Assembly (NCBI GenBank): GCA_963849635.1
Contig: CAWKIA010000016.1
Coordinates: 62,001-126,000 of the forward strand
Direction: 5' to 3'
From: CAVRUD01 sp963849635
GTDB taxonomy: Bacteria; Chloroflexota; Chloroflexia; Thermomicrobiales; UBA6265
DNA: 64,000 nucleotides
In this document: piece after piece, positions 37,972 through 47,712 of the stretch
Position numbering within the stretch: the first letter of the stretch is position 1
Layout: each line of letters opens with the position of its first letter
Position numbers and translations under genes: made by a program
Notes under the pieces: model-generated
Database searches by the model: none
Told to the model about the DNA's origin: nothing
Seen by the model: only the letters and a program-made list of their open reading frames with translations

Positions 37972-38391
37972 ATGGCCGACCCAATCACGACCGAGCAATT
38001 CGTCCAAGACCTCGCCGACTGCGAGGACCCCGACCCCGCCCACCCGATCACGACCGCCCAGCTCCTCGACGCCCTGCTCGGGCTCCAGGCGGCCTTCCGC
38101 CAGTGCAACCAGTTCGCGGTGTCCCCGGAGCTGAACGACCGGGAGCGGGCGGAGTTCGCGGCCCTGAGCACCGAAGCGTTCGGCGTCGTGCGCGCGATGG
38201 TCGGCCCGTCGATGTGTACGTTCCTCACCATCCTGCACCAGCCCCAGACGCCGGAGGCGACCAGGCGGGAGATGCGCGACTACCTCTCCGGCTTCCTCAC
38301 CGAGGAGGAACTGGACGGCATGAGCGAAGACGAGCTGTGCGCGCTGCTTCTGACTCGGCTGCGCGCCCAGGGGTTCCCGGTCGACGGCTAG
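37972..38391 (+). CDS. Hypothetical soluble helical protein
   Basis: 139 residues from ATG 37972, set by GGAGG at 37960-37964. Predominantly helical, acidic, with segments PITTAQLLDALLGLQAAFRQ and EMRDYLSGFLTEEELDGMSE. It has two cysteines but no metal-binding pattern, and no signal or membrane segment. I do not recognise the family. Followed 55 bp later by an F420-type oxidoreductase gene. Confidence 0.6.
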   Translation: MADPITTEQFVQDLADCEDPDPAHPITTAQLLDALLGLQAAFRQCNQFAVSPELNDRERAEFAALSTEAFGVVRAMVGPSMCTFLTILHQPQTPEATRREMRDYLSGFLTEEELDGMSEDELCALLLTRLRAQGFPVDG

Positions 38392-38445
38392 CTCCGGGTG
38401 GTCCCTTCGGCGTTGGTGCGCCGCGGCAGTGGCCCCGCATCGTCG

Positions 38446-39402
38446 GTGGTCCACGGGTATGCCATCTCCAGCGAGGAGTTCCCGCCGAATGAGCTTGTTC
38501 GCAACGCTCAGCAGGCAGAAGCGACGGGGTTCTCTTACGCGCTCATCTCCGACCACTTTCACCCCTGGATCGATGCTCAGGGGCACAGCCCGCTCGTCTG
38601 GAGTGTCATTGGCGGCATCGCCCAGGCCACGTCCACGCTCACGATCGGGACCGGCGTGACCTGCCCGACGGTTCGGATCCACCCGGCGATCATCGCCCAG
38701 GCGGCCGCGACCTCGGCCGCGATGCTGCCCGGCCGGTTCTTCCTCGGCGTCGGCAGCGGCGAGGCGCTGAACGAGCACATCACCGGGCAGCACTGGCCCC
38801 CGGTCTCTGTCCGCCTGGAGATGTTGCGCGAGGCGGTCGGTGTGATCCGCGAGCTGTGGGGCGGCGAGTACGTCACCCACCACGGCCGGTTTTACACCGT
38901 CGAGAACGCCCGCATCTATACCCTGCCGGAAACCCCCATTCAGGTTCACGTCGCGGCGTCCGGTCCAGAGGCGGCGACCCTGGCCGGTGAGATCGGCGAT
39001 GGCCTGATCGATACCGCCCCGAGCAAGGAGGTCGTCCTGGCGTTCGACGCGGCGGGCGGTACCGGAAAGCCCCGCTACGGGAAGATGACGATGTGCTGGG
39101 CGGAGGACGAGGAGACCGCCAAGAAGACCGCCCATCACTACTGGCGCTACACGGTCCTGCCCGGGCAACTCAGCCAGGAGTTGGCCCTGCCCCGCTACTT
39201 CGACGAAGGGTCCAAGAACGTCACCCCGGATCAGGTGGCGGAATCGGTGGTCTGCGGACCGGACCCGCAGAAGTACATCGAGAAGATCCGGGCGTTCGCA
39301 GACGCCGGGTTCACCCACGTCTACCTGCACCAGGTCGGCCCAGATCAAGCGGGCTTCTTCGACTTTGCGAAGCGTGAACTACTCCCGCACTTCAAAGGCT
39401 AG
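38446..39402 (+). CDS. F420-dependent glucose-6-phosphate dehydrogenase-like LLM enzyme
   Basis: 318 residues from GTG 38446, chosen because family members start a few residues before the GYxxSSEEF motif; a frame back to 38398 has no RBS. Motifs are ISDHFHPWID, TIGTGVTCPTVRIHPAIIAQ, GRFFLGVGSGEALNEHITG, and EKIRAFADAGFTHVYLHQVGPDQ near the C-terminus. These match the TIGR03557 group, related to F420-dependent G6P dehydrogenase. The exact substrate cannot be read from sequence. It probably supplies or uses reduced F420 for the other LLM enzymes in the window. Confidence 0.88.
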   Translation: MVHGYAISSEEFPPNELVRNAQQAEATGFSYALISDHFHPWIDAQGHSPLVWSVIGGIAQATSTLTIGTGVTCPTVRIHPAIIAQAAATSAAMLPGRFFLGVGSGEALNEHITGQHWPPVSVRLEMLREAVGVIRELWGGEYVTHHGRFYTVENARIYTLPETPIQVHVAASGPEAATLAGEIGDGLIDTAPSKEVVLAFDAAGGTGKPRYGKMTMCWAEDEETAKKTAHHYWRYTVLPGQLSQELALPRYFDEGSKNVTPDQVAESVVCGPDPQKYIEKIRAFADAGFTHVYLHQVGPDQAGFFDFAKRELLPHFKG

Positions 39403-39531
39403 GAGGTACCTCCTTCCAGCGAGCGCAGACTCGCGTCGGATCAGCGTTGGGCACATCGATTGCATCTAAGGGAGGCTGACGCCCGTACGCGGGTGCGATG
39501 GACAGGTGCAGGGCCGAGATCGGGAGTACAG

Positions 39532-40581
39532 GTGACAAGCCTTCGTCGTCGCGCGCTGGTATCAGGAACGCTCCTGGGTATTGGCATAGCTGGTCGCGCC
39601 AATCTACGGCGCCTCCCGACCGAAGATATACGCGGGCAAGTTGTCCTGATCACCGGCGGGTCGCGTGGGCTTGGGCTTGCTCTCGCCAGGGAATTCGCCC
39701 GGCGCGGCTGCCGGATCGCGATCTGTGGCCGGGATGAGGATTCGCTCGTCCGTGCCCGGGACGAATTGAGCGCCACCGGCGCCGATGTCCTGGCGATCCC
39801 GTGCGACGTCAGCGATCCGGGGCAGATCGACCAGTTGGTGACTGAGATAAACGGTCGGTTCGGCCAGATCGACATCCTGGTTGCCAACGCTGGTCAGATC
39901 GAGGTTGGTCCGTTCGCCACTACCACGGACGCCGACTTCGAGAACGCCCTCGATTTGATGTTCTGGGGCATTCTGCGGCCGGTCCGCGCAGCCTTGCCTG
40001 CTATGCGGCACCGCGGCCATGGGCGGATTGTGACAATCACCTCGATCGGCGGCAAGGTCAGCGTGCCTCACCTAATGCCCTACTCGGCCGCCAAGTTTGC
40101 CGCCGTCGGTTTGTCGGAGGGACTGCGCGCGGAAATGGCCGGAACCGGCGTCAAGGTGACGACCGTTGTCCCTGGGCTGATGCGGACCGGCTCACACCTG
40201 AACGTCGAGTACCGGGGCAACCCGGAGGCGGAGTACACCTGGTTCTCGCTCGGCGCCAGCTTGCCGCTCATCTCAATGGATGCGGTGCGCGCCGCCGAAC
40301 AGATCGTCGCCGCGACGATTCGCGGCGATCCCGAGGTCATCCTGGTCTCTACCGGCCGCCGCCCTGGCTCGGGCGCACGGTCTTCTCCCCGGCCTTCACG
40401 ACCGACGTTCTGGGGCTCGTGAACCGGCTGTTGCCGTCCACTCCGAGCGATGGAGGCCGCCGGGCGCGCGGGCATGAGATCGAAGGTGAGCGACCAGTCC
40501 AGAGCCTTAGAGGTAGCTACGACGTTGGGACGCAAAGCCGCCGTCACGATTCAATCAGATACCACCACCGTCATCGATTGA
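39532..40581 (+). CDS. SDR-family oxidoreductase, 3' end frameshifted
   Basis: GTG 39532 has GGGAG upstream. An N-terminal hydrophobic stretch precedes the Rossmann domain. Motifs are GGSRGLGLALA, the NNAG equivalent VANAGQ, catalytic Ser in TITSIGG and YSAAKFA (Tyr-x-x-x-Lys). The last quarter changes frame repeatedly. After LVSTGRR, the segment LARAHGLLPGL is one frame on, TTDVLGLVNRLLP another, and a tail SKVSDQSRALEVATTLGRKAA back in the first frame ends at TGA 40579. A single-frame reading stops at 40422. The core is intact, so damage is confined to the C-terminal extension. Confidence 0.75.
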
Positions 40582-40593
40582 GGAGCGTTGAGC

Positions 40594-41765
40594 ATGAGGG
40601 CATTGACCTGGCACGGCACCGAAGATGTGCGCGTCGAGACCGTACCCGATCCGACGATCGTCGAGCCGACCGATGCCATCATCAAGGTCACCGCGACCGC
40701 GATCTGCGGCTCCGATCTCCATCTCTACGGCGGCTACATGCCGACGATGGAGAAGGGCGACGTCCTCGGCCACGAGCCGATGGGCGAGGTGGTCGAAGTC
40801 GGATCGGCCGTGACGAAGCTCAAGAAGGGCGACCGCGTCGTCGTCCCGTTCACCATCTCCTGCGGGCAGTGCTGGTTCTGCCAGCACGGTCTCTTCTCCG
40901 CCTGCGACGTCTCCAACCCGAACGCGGAGATGGCCGCCAAGCTGATGGGCCACTCGCCCGCCGGACTGTTCGGCTATTCCCATATGCTCGGCGGCTTTGC
41001 CGGCGGCCAGGCCGAGTACCTGCGTGTGCCCTACGCCGATGTCGGTCCGATCAAGGTCCCGGAGCAGCTGACCGACGAGCAGGTGCTGTTTCTCTCCGAC
41101 ATCTTCCCGACCGGCTACATGGCGGCCGAGAACGCCCAGATCCAGCCAGGAGACACGGTCGCGGTCTGGGGCTGCGGCCCGGTAGCGCAATTCACAATCA
41201 AGAGCGCCTGGATGCTGGGCGCGGGCCGCGTGATTGCGATCGACCGGGTGGCCGAGCGGCTGGAGATGGCGCGGACCCAGGGCAAGGCCGAAGTCATCAA
41301 CTACGAAGAGCAGGACGTCTACGAAACGCTCCAGGAGATGACGAAGGGGCGCGGCCCCGACAGCGCGATCGACGCGGTCGGCAGCGAAGCGCACGTCACC
41401 AGGCATCAAGGGCGTCTACGACAAGGTGAAGCAGACAGTCAAGCTGGAGCAGGATCGCCCGCACGTGATCCGCGAGGCGCTCAAGTGTGTGCGCAAGGGC
41501 GGCACGCTCTCGATCCCAGGCGTCTACATCGGGTACGACGACAAGATCCCGATGGGCACGATCATGAACAAAGGTCTCACGATCAAGACCGGCCAGACTC
41601 ATGTCCAGCGCTACCTGGAGCCCCTCCTGCAGAAAGTCGTCGACGGCGAGATCGATCCAAGTTTCGTCGTGACTCACACCTGCGCCGCTGGACGAAGGCC
41701 CGGAGATGTACAAGACCTTCCGCGAGAAGGAGGACGGCTGCATCAAGGTGGTCTTGAAGCCCTAG
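40594..41765 (+). CDS. Zinc-dependent alcohol dehydrogenase, frameshifted
   Basis: About 390 residues when repaired; ATG 40594 has GAGGAG 8 bp upstream. Catalytic zinc site: CGSDLH and GHEPMGEV. Structural zinc site: four Cys in CGQCWFCQHGLFSAC. NAD-binding: VWGCGPVAQ. Two breaks occur: near 41397 (after GSEAH, before GIKGVYDKVKQ) and near 41688 (before LDEGPEMYKTF). Each is consistent with one extra base, and the true end is TAG 41763-41765. It resembles the glutathione-independent formaldehyde/alcohol dehydrogenase subgroup. It starts 13 bp after the SDR tail. Confidence 0.85.
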
Positions 41766-42052
41766 ATTATGTGCGGAGGGCAGCGGCCCGCGGGCCGCTG
41801 CCCCGGGTATTCGAAACAGCGTGGAGTCCGAGTTTTCAAGGGGAGCCCGCCCAGATGGGAGATATCGGGCGCGTGCCTTCAACTCGGAAAAGTTTGGTAA
41901 ATCAGGAGATTAGGCTGATTGTTAACAGCGGATCAGATTCTGCTACAGCCTAATAAATCATGGCATGGCGCATGCATTCTACCATTGTGTTCGATAGTTC
42001 GTCGGGCGCAGGTCTCGGGGATGGCAAACGCATTCTCTACAGGAGGGGTGCC

Positions 42053-43053
42053 ATGAGTGGGCAACAGAGCAGTCGATCGGGCTTGACCGCGCAGGCTGGT
42101 GAGTTGGGAGTCCGGTACGTCACGTCAACAAATGCGGCCGACTACGGACGAGCGCGACAGTGTCGGGGGGTCGACGAGCAGCGGTGCAACCACAGGAGCG
42201 CCGGGTGACAGTCAGGCGGACTGGCGTCCAGGACGTGAAGGACGCTGCGAAGCAGACTGCCCAGGAGACCAAGGACGCCGCGATGGAGATCGCCCAGCAG
42301 ATCAAGGGCGATGTTCAGGCGCAGGCGACCGAGATTGCCGGCGAAGCGAAGCAGCAGGCGGGCGAACTCATCGGCCAGGCCAAGGAGCAGGCGGCCAACG
42401 CGTTTGCCCAGCAGCGCGAGCAGGTGGTTTCCGGCCTCGGCAGTCTGGCCGACGCCCTGCGCAGCACCGCCCAGAGCCTGAAGGAGTCGAACGACGGCGC
42501 CCAGGCGGGGATTGGTCAATTCGTCGACGACGCCGCGGAGCGTTTGGCTCAATCGGTCGAGTTTCTCCGTGACAAGGACGCGAGCGAGCTCCTACACGAT
42601 GTGCAGGACTTCGCCCGCAAACAGCCGCTTGCCTTCGTGGGCGCCGCGTTCAGCGTTGGCATCGTCGCCGCACGGCTGTTGAAGGGAACAAGCAGTGGCT
42701 CTCAGGCGATTGACCAGGCCATGAGCTCGATGTCCGAGCAGGCAGTCAACGCGATGGAGAGCGTCAAGGAGCGCGTGGTCGGCGCCACCGGCTCGTCAAG
42801 CTCGTCTGGCACTTCGAACCAGGAGCAGGGGAGTGGTTCTGCCGCGGGCTCGTCCAGCAGCACATCGGCCGCCTTGGGCTTCAATCGGATGGACGAGACG
42901 GCCTCCGACTTCGAAGTCAGCCAGTCATCCGGCCTATCTGGCCGGTCCGACGCGGGACGCACCTCAACCGGAACCTCAGAGATGCCCACCGGCGCGACAG
43001 CCGGGTATGCCCCCGAGGTTGAGGGCACGATTGGTCGGGAGGGACAGTCATGA
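42053..43053 (+). CDS. Amphipathic helical stress protein, 5' frameshifts
   Basis: AGGAGG at 42041-42046 points to ATG 42053 (MSGQQSSRSGLTAQAG). The frame then shifts twice before 42205 (segment GGSTSSGATTGAPG in a second frame) and continues as one frame to 43053; GTG 42205 is the start if no shifts are allowed. The main part has long Ala/Gln/Lys/Glu helices with an apolipoprotein-like 11-mer pattern (DAAKQTAQETKDAAMEIAQQ), one hydrophobic segment (FVGAAFSVGIVAARLL) and a Ser-rich tail. It is the first gene of a three-gene overlapping operon with a holin-superfamily protein and DUF3618. Confidence 0.7.
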
Positions 43054-43481
43054 GCCAGACCCAAGGCCAGCGTATGACCTCCGGTTCGGCGCCGGGTGCG
43101 GGCGAACCGTCCCTCGGCCAACTGTTCGGAGATCTGGCCAGAGACATCCAAACCCTGTTCAAGCAGGAGATCGCTCTGGCCAAGACCGAGACCACCCAGT
43201 CCGCCAAACGGGCCGCGATGGATATCGCCAAGCTCGCCGCTGGGGCGCTGGTGCTCTACGCCGGCGTGATCTTCCTGCTCGCTGCGGCCGTCTTCGGCCT
43301 CCGCGAGTTGGACCTTCCCTGGTCGCTCTCGGCCCTGATTGTCGGTGCCGTCGTTGCCGTCATTGGCCTGTTCCTCGTCCTTCGGGCGAAGTCCGATCTC
43401 ACCTCCGGCAGCCTGGCGCCGACCGAGACGATCGAGAGCCTCAAGCAGGACGGTGAATGGGCGAAAGGACAGGTACGGTGA
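43050..43481 (+). CDS. Phage-holin-superfamily (DUF1469) membrane protein
   Basis: 143 residues; ATG 43050 overlaps the upstream stop (ATGA). It has an amphipathic N-terminal helix (LGQLFGDLARDIQTLFKQEIALAKTE) and two membrane helices (about 64-85 and 95-111), the arrangement of the Phage_holin_3_6/DUF1469 family. That family is common in actinobacterial and chloroflexotal envelope-stress operons and has no proven holin activity. It lies between the amphipathic protein and DUF3618, with overlapping starts on both sides. Confidence 0.85.
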   Translation: MSQTQGQRMTSGSAPGAGEPSLGQLFGDLARDIQTLFKQEIALAKTETTQSAKRAAMDIAKLAAGALVLYAGVIFLLAAAVFGLRELDLPWSLSALIVGAVVAVIGLFLVLRAKSDLTSGSLAPTETIESLKQDGEWAKGQVR

Positions 43482-44407
43482 GCGACACGCAAAGCCAGGA
43501 TGTCGAGGTCATCCGCGAAGACATCGAGCGGACCCGCGATGACATGAGTCAGACGATCGACGAGATCCAGGAACGGCTGTCGCCTGACACGCTCAAGCAG
43601 CAGGCGCAGGAGACGGTCCAGGAGATCACCGATCAGGTCCTTGGTGAGATCCGCACCAAAGCCGCTGACCTGACCAGTAGCCTGACGGATCAGATCAACG
43701 CCGCCGTCCACAGCGCGACGGTTGCCAAGACCGACCAGATGCTGGCCCAGGCGGGCGATACGGCGCGGCAGGTGGGGGCATCGCTGTGGGAGCGGATGGG
43801 TCAGAACCCGGCCCCGATCGCGCTGGCCGCGCTGGGCATTGGCGTGGCGGCTTCTCAGATCCTGCGTGGCGGGAACGACGGTCAAGCCGCGCCGACGTCC
43901 AATTCGCCATCGTCGAGCGGCCTGACCGAGAAGGTCTCCGGTTCGGCGAACGCCGCACACAACGTTGCCAGTGGCGCCCTTGACTCTGCGCTGCACGGTA
44001 CCAGCCAGGCATTGGACCAGGCGCAGGCAAGCATCGACGGTATGAAGCAGTCAATGCCCAGCATGCCGGGCAGCGTTCAGGGCTTCCTGAGCGAGCAACC
44101 GCTCGCGGCCGGTGCTCTTGTGCTCGGGCTTGGGTTGGTTGTTGGGCTCGGCCTGCCGGAAACGCAGAGCGAGCGCGAGGCGATGGAACCGGTGCGGGCG
44201 CGTGTCCAGGACGGCGTTGCGCAGACGACCGGGGCCGCGCAGGGACTGGTCGAGCAGGCCAAGGAGGCGGCGAGCACCCTGGCGACCGAAGCGAAGGACG
44301 CCGCCTCCAGTGCGGCGGCCGACGCGAAAAGCGCGGCCAAGGATATCGGTGAGACCGCTAAGAACGCCGGGAAACAAGCGGCATCGGATCGCGGCCTGAC
44401 GAGCTAG
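43478..44407 (+). CDS. DUF3618 domain membrane-associated protein
   Basis: 309 residues from GTG 43478, overlapping the upstream stop by 4 bp. The N-terminal DUF3618 signature is IREDIERTRDDMSQTIDEIQERL. A long amphipathic helix follows, then a short hydrophobic segment (PIALAALGIGVAASQIL), a Ser-rich linker, a second hydrophobic segment (AAGALVLGLGLVVGLGL) and a C-terminal Ala/Lys/Asp helix. The layout parallels the first gene of the operon (helix, membrane anchor, low-complexity tail). The role is unknown; membrane shaping or envelope stress is inferred from partners. It ends at a strong terminator. Confidence 0.85.
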   Translation: MSDTQSQDVEVIREDIERTRDDMSQTIDEIQERLSPDTLKQQAQETVQEITDQVLGEIRTKAADLTSSLTDQINAAVHSATVAKTDQMLAQAGDTARQVGASLWERMGQNPAPIALAALGIGVAASQILRGGNDGQAAPTSNSPSSSGLTEKVSGSANAAHNVASGALDSALHGTSQALDQAQASIDGMKQSMPSMPGSVQGFLSEQPLAAGALVLGLGLVVGLGLPETQSEREAMEPVRARVQDGVAQTTGAAQGLVEQAKEAASTLATEAKDAASSAAADAKSAAKDIGETAKNAGKQAASDRGLTS

Positions 44408-44424
44408 ATAGTCCCGGAATGACC

Positions 44425-44460
44425 GTCAGGAGGTGGCGCAGAATTTCGCCACCTCCTGAC
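44425..44460 (+). terminator. Hairpin terminator of the DUF3618 operon
   Basis: A perfect 14-bp stem (44425-44438 with 44447-44460), 8-nt loop, followed by TATTTGT. It separates the operon from the catalase gene. Confidence 0.85.
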
Positions 44461-44484
44461 TATTTGTGAGAAAGGCAACCATTC

Positions 44485-45381
44485 GTGATCACACGTTACG
44501 ACCGCATTGCGACCAGCCTGCCCGAGCCGAAGGGCCCGAACCCCAACGCCGCTTCCCTCGTGCAGGAACTGCTCGGCGGCAAGTTCGGCGAGATGTCGAC
44601 CCTGATGAACTACACGTTCCAGTCATTTAACTTTCGCGGCCGCAACGATGACGTGGCCCGGCCCTTCTACGACCTGATCGCCAACATCGCCGCTGAGGAG
44701 TACGGCCACGTCGAGGTCGTCACCTACACGATCAACATGCTGCTCAACGGCGCCACGAAGCGCGGCACCGATCCGACCGCGACCCCGCTGGCAGGGACGG
44801 AGAATGCCCGCAACTCCTACCATTTCCTGGCCAGTGGCCAGCAGGCGCTCCCGTACGACTCCATGGGTAATCCCTGGACTGGGCAGAACGTCTTCTCCAG
44901 CGGCAACCTCAAGCTCGACCTGCTCCACAACTTCTTCCTGGAGTGCGGCGCCCGCGCGAACAAGATCCGGGTCTACGAGACGACCGACGACCCGACCGTG
45001 CGGGCGATGACGGGCTACCTGCTGGTTCGCGGTGGCGTTCACGTCGTTGCCTATGCGCGGGCCCTCGAAGTGTTGACCGGCGCGGACCTGGGCAAGCTCT
45101 TCCCGATCCCGGACATCAGCAATAAGCAGTTCCCAGAAGCGAAGGCGCTTGAAGACACTGGCCTGCACACCATCCTCTATCGGAATGGCTCCAAGGACTT
45201 CGGGCGCGTGGGCGAAGTCTGGACCGGGAAGCACCCTGAGGACGGCTTGCCATTGGTCGTCGAGGACGGCATGCCTGAAGGCGCCCCGACCCCGGACCTC
45301 CCGGCCGAGCCGCAGCTCACCGCCCCGGGCATCGGACCAATCACCATGGAAGAACTCCGCGAGATGGCGAAGCGGCTTTAA
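44485..45381 (+). CDS. Manganese catalase
   Basis: 298 residues from GTG 44485. It is a four-helix-bundle dimanganese enzyme that dismutates hydrogen peroxide. Visible ligand helices are LLGGKFGEMSTLMNYTFQSF (Glu), IAAEEYGHVEVV (Glu and His), LHNFFLECGARANKIRVYE (Glu) and LLVRGGVHVVAYARAL (His). The length matches the family. It lies between two strong hairpins, so it forms its own transcript, within a region rich in stress proteins. Confidence 0.93.
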   Translation: MITRYDRIATSLPEPKGPNPNAASLVQELLGGKFGEMSTLMNYTFQSFNFRGRNDDVARPFYDLIANIAAEEYGHVEVVTYTINMLLNGATKRGTDPTATPLAGTENARNSYHFLASGQQALPYDSMGNPWTGQNVFSSGNLKLDLLHNFFLECGARANKIRVYETTDDPTVRAMTGYLLVRGGVHVVAYARALEVLTGADLGKLFPIPDISNKQFPEAKALEDTGLHTILYRNGSKDFGRVGEVWTGKHPEDGLPLVVEDGMPEGAPTPDLPAEPQLTAPGIGPITMEELREMAKRL

Positions 45382-45399
45382 CCGTCTCCCGATCCGATC

Positions 45400-45452
45400 C
45401 ATTTCCGTGAGAGCAGCACGGCCATCTTGGCCGTGCTGCTCTCACGGAAATG
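45400..45452 (+). terminator. Very long perfect hairpin after the catalase gene
   Basis: A 25-bp uninterrupted inverted repeat (45400-45424 with 45428-45452) with a 3-nt loop, starting 18 bp after the catalase stop. There is no T tract. It probably acts as terminator and 3'-end protector. Confidence 0.75.
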
Positions 45453-45630
45453 GAGCATCTTCGTCAGATCAGCGTATCTAGATCCGTTTAGTACAGGAAC
45501 GCGGCCACCTAAAATTGCCTGTCAAAACCGATCAATTCGTCAACATCCATCAACCCAGGGTCTCGCTGGATTGGTGCGGCCGGCGACCATGTGCGGTCCT
45601 TACGGCGGACGACCTAGCATATGCACAGCA

Positions 45631-45658
45631 ACGCGCCGAGCCAATTGGCCCGGCGCGT
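45631..45658 (-). terminator. Hairpin terminator for the PRC-DUF2382 gene
   Basis: A 12-position stem with one mismatch (45631-45642 with 45647-45658) and an AATT loop, 30 bp beyond the stop of the minus-strand gene. Confidence 0.65.
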
Positions 45659-45687
45659 TCCCAATCATTCGAGTTGCTATCAGCGTG

Positions 45688-46444
45688 CTACTGGCGGGTG
45701 TCGTCGGGGTAACCGGCGTCGATGGTCTGGTCGTCGACCCGGACTTCCTCGCGGCGGACGGTGCCGCCGACCCGCTCGGTGCGCGTCTCGGCGTCCTTCT
45801 CGACGATCACCTCGCCGGCCTTGCGGGCAGTCGTCTCGACGTCGACCTCCTGGCCACGGACCGGGACCTCGATGACGCCCTCTTCGAAGGCGTCGGCGCC
45901 AACGGCTCCTGGGTCGTTGGCGTCGACCCGGGTCACGCGGACGCGCTCCTCGGTCACCGGGACGGTGACGGTGCGGTCCTCGGTGACCAGCTCCTTCTCG
46001 ATCCGGACGGCGCCGCGATCGACGTCGCGCGTGACCGCGGTGAGGTTCTCCTCGTAGACGGGGACGCGCAGCGCCTCGCCGCTCGCATCCACGCCGCGGC
46101 GGTCGTCCGACGCGACGTAGTCCGGAGCGATCACCTCAGAGTTGGCCGTGCCCGCGGCGACGGGATCGGATTGCCCATACGCGGTGTCCTGGTAGCCAGT
46201 GGCGGAGTCGAGCGGGCGGCTGGTCCCAGCCCTGATTGAGCGCCTCGTCCTTCGTCACGCTGAGGAAGACCTCGTCGTCGCCGACTGAGGAGATCGCGGA
46301 TGTCGGGATGTAGTGGTCGGAGGGGAAGAAGAAGCCCTTCTCGACGACGATGTAGGTGGGGGAGACCTCGACGATCTTGCCGACCTTGTCCCCGTCAGAA
46401 CCACGAGCGGTCATGCCAGTCAAATCTTGATTCCGAAGTTCCAT
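45688..46444 (-). CDS. PRC-barrel plus DUF2382 stress protein, frameshifted
   Basis: Paralogue of 32601-33293. ATG 46444 has GAGGAGG upstream. The PRC-barrel (GMTARGSDGDKVGKIVEV, FFFPSDHYIPTSAISSV) runs to NQGWDQPP. The frame then breaks near 46210, and DUF2382 continues in another frame (LRVPVYEENLTAVTRDVD, RIEKELVTEDRTVTVPVTEE, RREEVRVDDQTIDAGY). The domain order, linker length and C-terminus match the first copy closely, so the break is a small indel in the linker. It may be a real split or a sequencing error. Confidence 0.85.
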
Positions 46445-46882
46445 TGTCCCTGCCTCCTCGGCATTTACCTCATTTGTTCCACTAGCCCATGCAGGCCGAG
46501 AACATCAACCCGAGGACGCAATCTATGTGCCATCCCGGCACTGAATGACCCGCCGAGCTAGTGGAGAGGTGGCGCTGGTTACACTGCTATGGCAGGTCGA
46601 GAGCATCCAATCGATGCCTCTGCGGACACCGGGCGTGTCAGCGATCGGTCAATATGTGCAGTCTTGGGTTCCCCAGATAGTCATGGTGCGCAGATTACGC
46701 ACGGCTCCCTAAACCTTGAATGGGTACCTCGAATGGGCACAACTCCCGCTACGAAGTTCGCTCGCGCGCTGGCATGATGACAGCCTATCTCGGCACATCA
46801 CCACGCCGGCGGGCTGCCCCGATGAGTGGTCTGTGTTGCGCCGGTGCGGAGCTATCCGCTGCGCAAGGAGTACGACGGGCCG
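46445..46882. other. Intergenic region, no gene seen
   Basis: About 440 bp between the divergent PRC-DUF2382 gene and the hypothetical gene at 46883. Short open frames here lack RBS and family resemblance. Promoters of both neighbours must lie here. Confidence 0.45.
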
Positions 46883-47374
46883 ATGCGACAGATCGACTAT
46901 GCCCTGCGATTCCGCGGCGAAGCCAGCTGGGTTGGGGTCGACGGCAATCTTCTCCGAGTCGTGGCCCGTGCAACTGGCTGCTCGATGCGCACCTGGTTCA
47001 ACCAAGACAGGCTTCACGGCGAGGTGCGGGACGAGCCGGGCGACGAGATTCGCCTGGAGTCGGAACTGACCATCACCGGCGCCACGACCTTCCAGGAGAT
47101 CGGCACCATCGCCTTCGGCGCAAGCGGTGACCGGCTCAGGTTCAGCACCTGCGGTAGTGGGCATCTGGAGTCTGTACCACAGAGTACTGGCCGGCGCGGC
47201 GCGGCGGTGCTGCAGGTAGACGACGGTGAGCGCCAGTTCGCCGCCGCCCACGGCCTGTTTGCATCCAATTATGTCGTCGACAACTCGGGGGGGATCACGA
47301 TCCTTCAACTCGGATCGATTCATTTCCCCGACTGGGGACCGGAGGTGCCCACGGACATGTTCTCGGGTGGATGA
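46883..47374 (+). CDS. Hypothetical protein, beta-rich
   Basis: 163 residues from ATG 46883 (AAGGAG 12 bp upstream); a frame back to 46826 has no site. It starts MRQIDYALRFRGEASWVG, is rich in alternating hydrophobics, and contains TFQEIGTIAFGASGDRLRFST and a central GRRGAAVLQVDDGERQF, which suggests a small all-beta fold. I do not recognise the family. No signal peptide or membrane segment. Confidence 0.6.
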   Translation: MRQIDYALRFRGEASWVGVDGNLLRVVARATGCSMRTWFNQDRLHGEVRDEPGDEIRLESELTITGATTFQEIGTIAFGASGDRLRFSTCGSGHLESVPQSTGRRGAAVLQVDDGERQFAAAHGLFASNYVVDNSGGITILQLGSIHFPDWGPEVPTDMFSGG

Positions 47375-47404
47375 CCGTGACTCAGGGTGGGGCCGCGGAG
47401 GATG

Positions 47405-47599
47405 CTACCCTTCGTCTCCGCCCAGAGTCATGTAGACCCCCAGACCAGAGGCGAGCCCGACCAGGGCGCCGAACGATGTGCCCATGGCGCCATCGTGGGC
47501 AAAATGCCTGAACTCGCGGCCAATTGCGAGCGCCACGAGCAGCCCCAAGACGACGATCATGACCGTCCTGAGGCCAGAACCATGTTCCGAACTATCCAC
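47405..47599 (-). CDS. Small membrane protein
   Basis: 64 residues from GTG 47599, with AAGGAGG about 6 bp upstream on the minus strand; a longer frame has no RBS. A short polar N-terminus is followed by a membrane helix (VMIVVLGLLVALAIG), a basic/His loop (REFRHFAHDG) and a second hydrophobic stretch (SFGALVGLASGLGVYMTL). Family not recognised. It is convergent with 46883 and divergent from the 30-residue gene at 47713. Confidence 0.6.
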   Translation of the reverse strand: MDSSEHGSGLRTVMIVVLGLLVALAIGREFRHFAHDGAMGTSFGALVGLASGLGVYMTLGGDEG

Positions 47600-47712
47600 G
47601 ACTTTCCTCCTTCCAGGGGCGGCGAATCGGTCTGTCGCCTCCACCCAGAGTGTGCGACGATGGTACCCGTTTCGGCCGGTTTGGCCGAGGGGCACGTGGC
47701 TGGGAGGGTGAC

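Noticed and set aside
40419..41429. 336-residue Arg-rich plus-strand open frame
   Set aside because: A shadow in a different frame of the alcohol dehydrogenase; only its first codons overlap the real SDR tail.
42160..43053. Intact amphipathic gene starting at 42160
   Set aside because: No RBS there; the strong AGGAGG at 42041 points to ATG 42053 with small frameshifts, or else GTG 42205.
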